A stretch of DNA of 64,000 nt from Legionella drozanskii LLAP-1 (GTDB taxonomy: Bacteria > Pseudomonadota > Gammaproteobacteria > Legionellales > Legionellaceae), in the NCBI RefSeq assembly GCF_001467585.1, contig NZ_LNXY01000020.1, forward strand, positions 600,894-664,893, read 5' to 3'. Below are positions 62,839-64,000 of the stretch, one piece after another (position 1 is the stretch's first letter; every line of letters begins with the position of its first letter). Both the position numbers and the translations under genes were made by a program. A model generated the notes under the pieces. It did not search any database. It saw only the letters and a list, made by a program, of their open reading frames with translations, and had not been told where the DNA came from.

Positions 62839-63615
62839 CTAGGGGCCTGAGAAAGTTGTAGCTGGTTTTTCCTTAACTGTTTCTTTTTGGCTTGTCATTT
62901 TAAAGTGCCCTACCAAACTTACTGACGGTATTTCTTTGAATTTACTCAATCGTATTTGAGATTTAAACTCTTCCATTGTCATACCTGTTTCAATTTTGAA
63001 CTTTTCTGCAAATTGCGGGTCAGCCAATTTTTGAGCAGTAATTTCATTCATATATTTTATATGTTCTGCCATTATTGGATAAATTTCAGTAGGACAATCC
63101 TTATGAATTGCCTCCGTTACTGCATTTGTCGCTTTTTCAATTAATTGAACATCATTAAAAGGTAATGTTTGCGCTAATATGGGATAAGACATAGAAAAAT
63201 TATCCCCATAAAGCTCGGTAACTCCATTTATTTTGATTTGCCTACTTATTGTTGCCAACTGCATTAAATAATCAATATTTTGGTTAGACAAAGCCAAGGA
63301 TTCAGAAATAAATTTTTCGACATAAGGGTATAACGGTTCTTCAGGTCGGTCCAACGATTCCGCTAAAGTTGATAACATTGTGAATAAGGCTACCTTATAA
63401 GTGGCTAGAGTTTTTTCTTTTAAGCTAAGTTGAGGTTGTTCTATTTGCAGTTTTTGTTGATAGCTATAGGATGTATCAATAATTTTAGTTATCACAGGTT
63501 CAAGTAAAGCTTTATCAATTTGTTCCATACTACAATTAAGCTCTAAATCTTTAAAAAGAGCATTCACTAAATCAAGGCGAGGATTTTCCCACATGCCATA
63601 AGTTGATAATTTCAT
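62839..63615 (-). CDS. Hypothetical protein
   Basis: A 258-aa, mostly helical protein, MKLSTYGMWENPRLDLVNAL to the end KPATTFSGP. It has no signal, no membrane helix and no motif I know. A stretch rich in Glu and Gln lies at 50-70 (QKLQIEQPQLSLKEKT). GGAAGC precedes the ATG. A long hairpin follows the stop. It stands alone between a MITE-like element and a gene fragment, so it may be accessory DNA. Confidence 0.75.
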   Translation of the reverse strand: MKLSTYGMWENPRLDLVNALFKDLELNCSMEQIDKALLEPVITKIIDTSYSYQQKLQIEQPQLSLKEKTLATYKVALFTMLSTLAESLDRPEEPLYPYVEKFISESLALSNQNIDYLMQLATISRQIKINGVTELYGDNFSMSYPILAQTLPFNDVQLIEKATNAVTEAIHKDCPTEIYPIMAEHIKYMNEITAQKLADPQFAEKFKIETGMTMEEFKSQIRLSKFKEIPSVSLVGHFKMTSQKETVKEKPATTFSGP

Positions 63616-63671
63616 TTTGCTTCCTTACATAATTAGATACTTCCACTCTTCAGGGCGTGGACGTAAAGTAA

Positions 63672-63938
63672 TCTATCACTAATGTATATAAATTAGTAGG
63701 TTGCCTCAATATATGGTGGGCTACTAACGTATATTCTAAGTATTTAGGCCCTGAAACTTTACCCTTTGCGGAAGATGATGAGGGTGGAGTCTTTTTTTTG
63801 AAATGGGTCGAAGGAAAAACGCAAGTTTGGCTGTTTCAATATGGTGACCAGCCTTTCGATCATGAAGACGACGATGACGAAAACATACCTACTGTATACA
63901 GCCCCGTAAGTAACTCATTCGATGCGTCGCTTATCTGA
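63672..63938 (+). pseudogene. Fragment resembling a SUKH/SMI1-KNR4 immunity domain
   Basis: An 88-codon open stretch with no start codon. LPFAEDDEGGVFFLKWVEG then VWLFQYGDQPFDHEDDDDEN and the end SPVSNSFDASLI have the pattern of the C-terminal half of SUKH (SMI1/KNR4) domains: an acidic site, a hydrophobic strand pair, and a final SF-x-x-x-L. Such domains are immunity proteins against contact-dependent toxins. The missing first half and lack of a start suggest a broken gene. The match is by pattern only. Confidence 0.4.
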
Positions 63939-64000
63939 AATTATCCCGAAAAAGCCTGATATCCACTTAAGTCTTTGGCATGAATTGCGACACTTTAACC

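Overview
The window is chromosomal DNA of an AT-rich gammaproteobacterium, most likely Legionella or a close relative in the Legionellales. The reasons are a housekeeping block typical of that group (gspL/gspM set apart from other type II secretion genes, lepA-lepB-rnc, queA-tgt-like-yajC-secD-secF, phhB-hisC), many long helical or multi-membrane proteins of no known family that look like Dot/Icm effectors, and stress and metal islands with decayed mobile DNA. The genus call is inference; no 16S gene or Dot/Icm component lies in the window.

1-11533 (minus strand): one tightly packed operon, in transcription order fliQ-fliR-flhB-flhA-flgF-flgG-flgH-flgI-flgB-flgC-fliE-fliF-(gene at the fliG position)-fliH-fliI, running off the left edge. 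It encodes a flagellar export gate and ATPase, the MS ring, the rod and the P and L rings. Inside this block there is no hook, hook cap, junction, filament, stator or FliM/FliN gene, and no fliP. The FliG-position protein is only 146 aa and is not recognisable as FliG. FliF is short, and FlgH lacks its lipid-anchor cysteine. The layout suggests a basal-body-only secretion machine rather than a motility organelle.

11765-17447: YchJ, a GST-like protein, a lipid-transport set (MlaE-like permease, MCE protein, PqiC-like lipoprotein) with no ATPase gene, and a metzincin-type protease with an acidic C-terminus. 17656-24930: a polysaccharide deacetylase, tRNA-Ala and two identical tRNA-Glu genes, an aldo/keto reductase, dGTPase, a SPOR lipoprotein, GspM/GspL and MltB.

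25251-42249: the housekeeping core lepA, lepB, rnc, an ABC-F protein, a DUF1840 protein, queA, a Tgt-like protein that has lost catalytic motifs, yajC-secD-secF, phhB, hisC, a trimmed pilV-pilW-pilX minor-pilin group, a multi-membrane orphan and pilT. 42277-53765: an MFS transporter, a DUF2235-like hydrolase, a protein with half of a YopT-like protease core, a membrane-anchored carotenoid oxygenase, two large orphans, an M42 aminopeptidase and CsbD. This is the most effector-like part of the window.

51127-55570 also holds several very small stress-type genes (CsbD, a two-gene acidic pair, DUF2188, a small basic stress protein). 55886-59870 is a coupled three-gene type-I-secretion-like operon whose ABC protein has lost every nucleotide-binding motif. 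59871-64000 is a decaying mobile zone: the ruined carrier-thioesterase end of an NRPS/PKS, a ten-copy 8-bp tandem repeat, an internally deleted IS3-family element, a small membrane pair with DUF2243, a MITE-like element with a target duplication, an orphan, and a fragment resembling a SUKH/SMI1 immunity domain.
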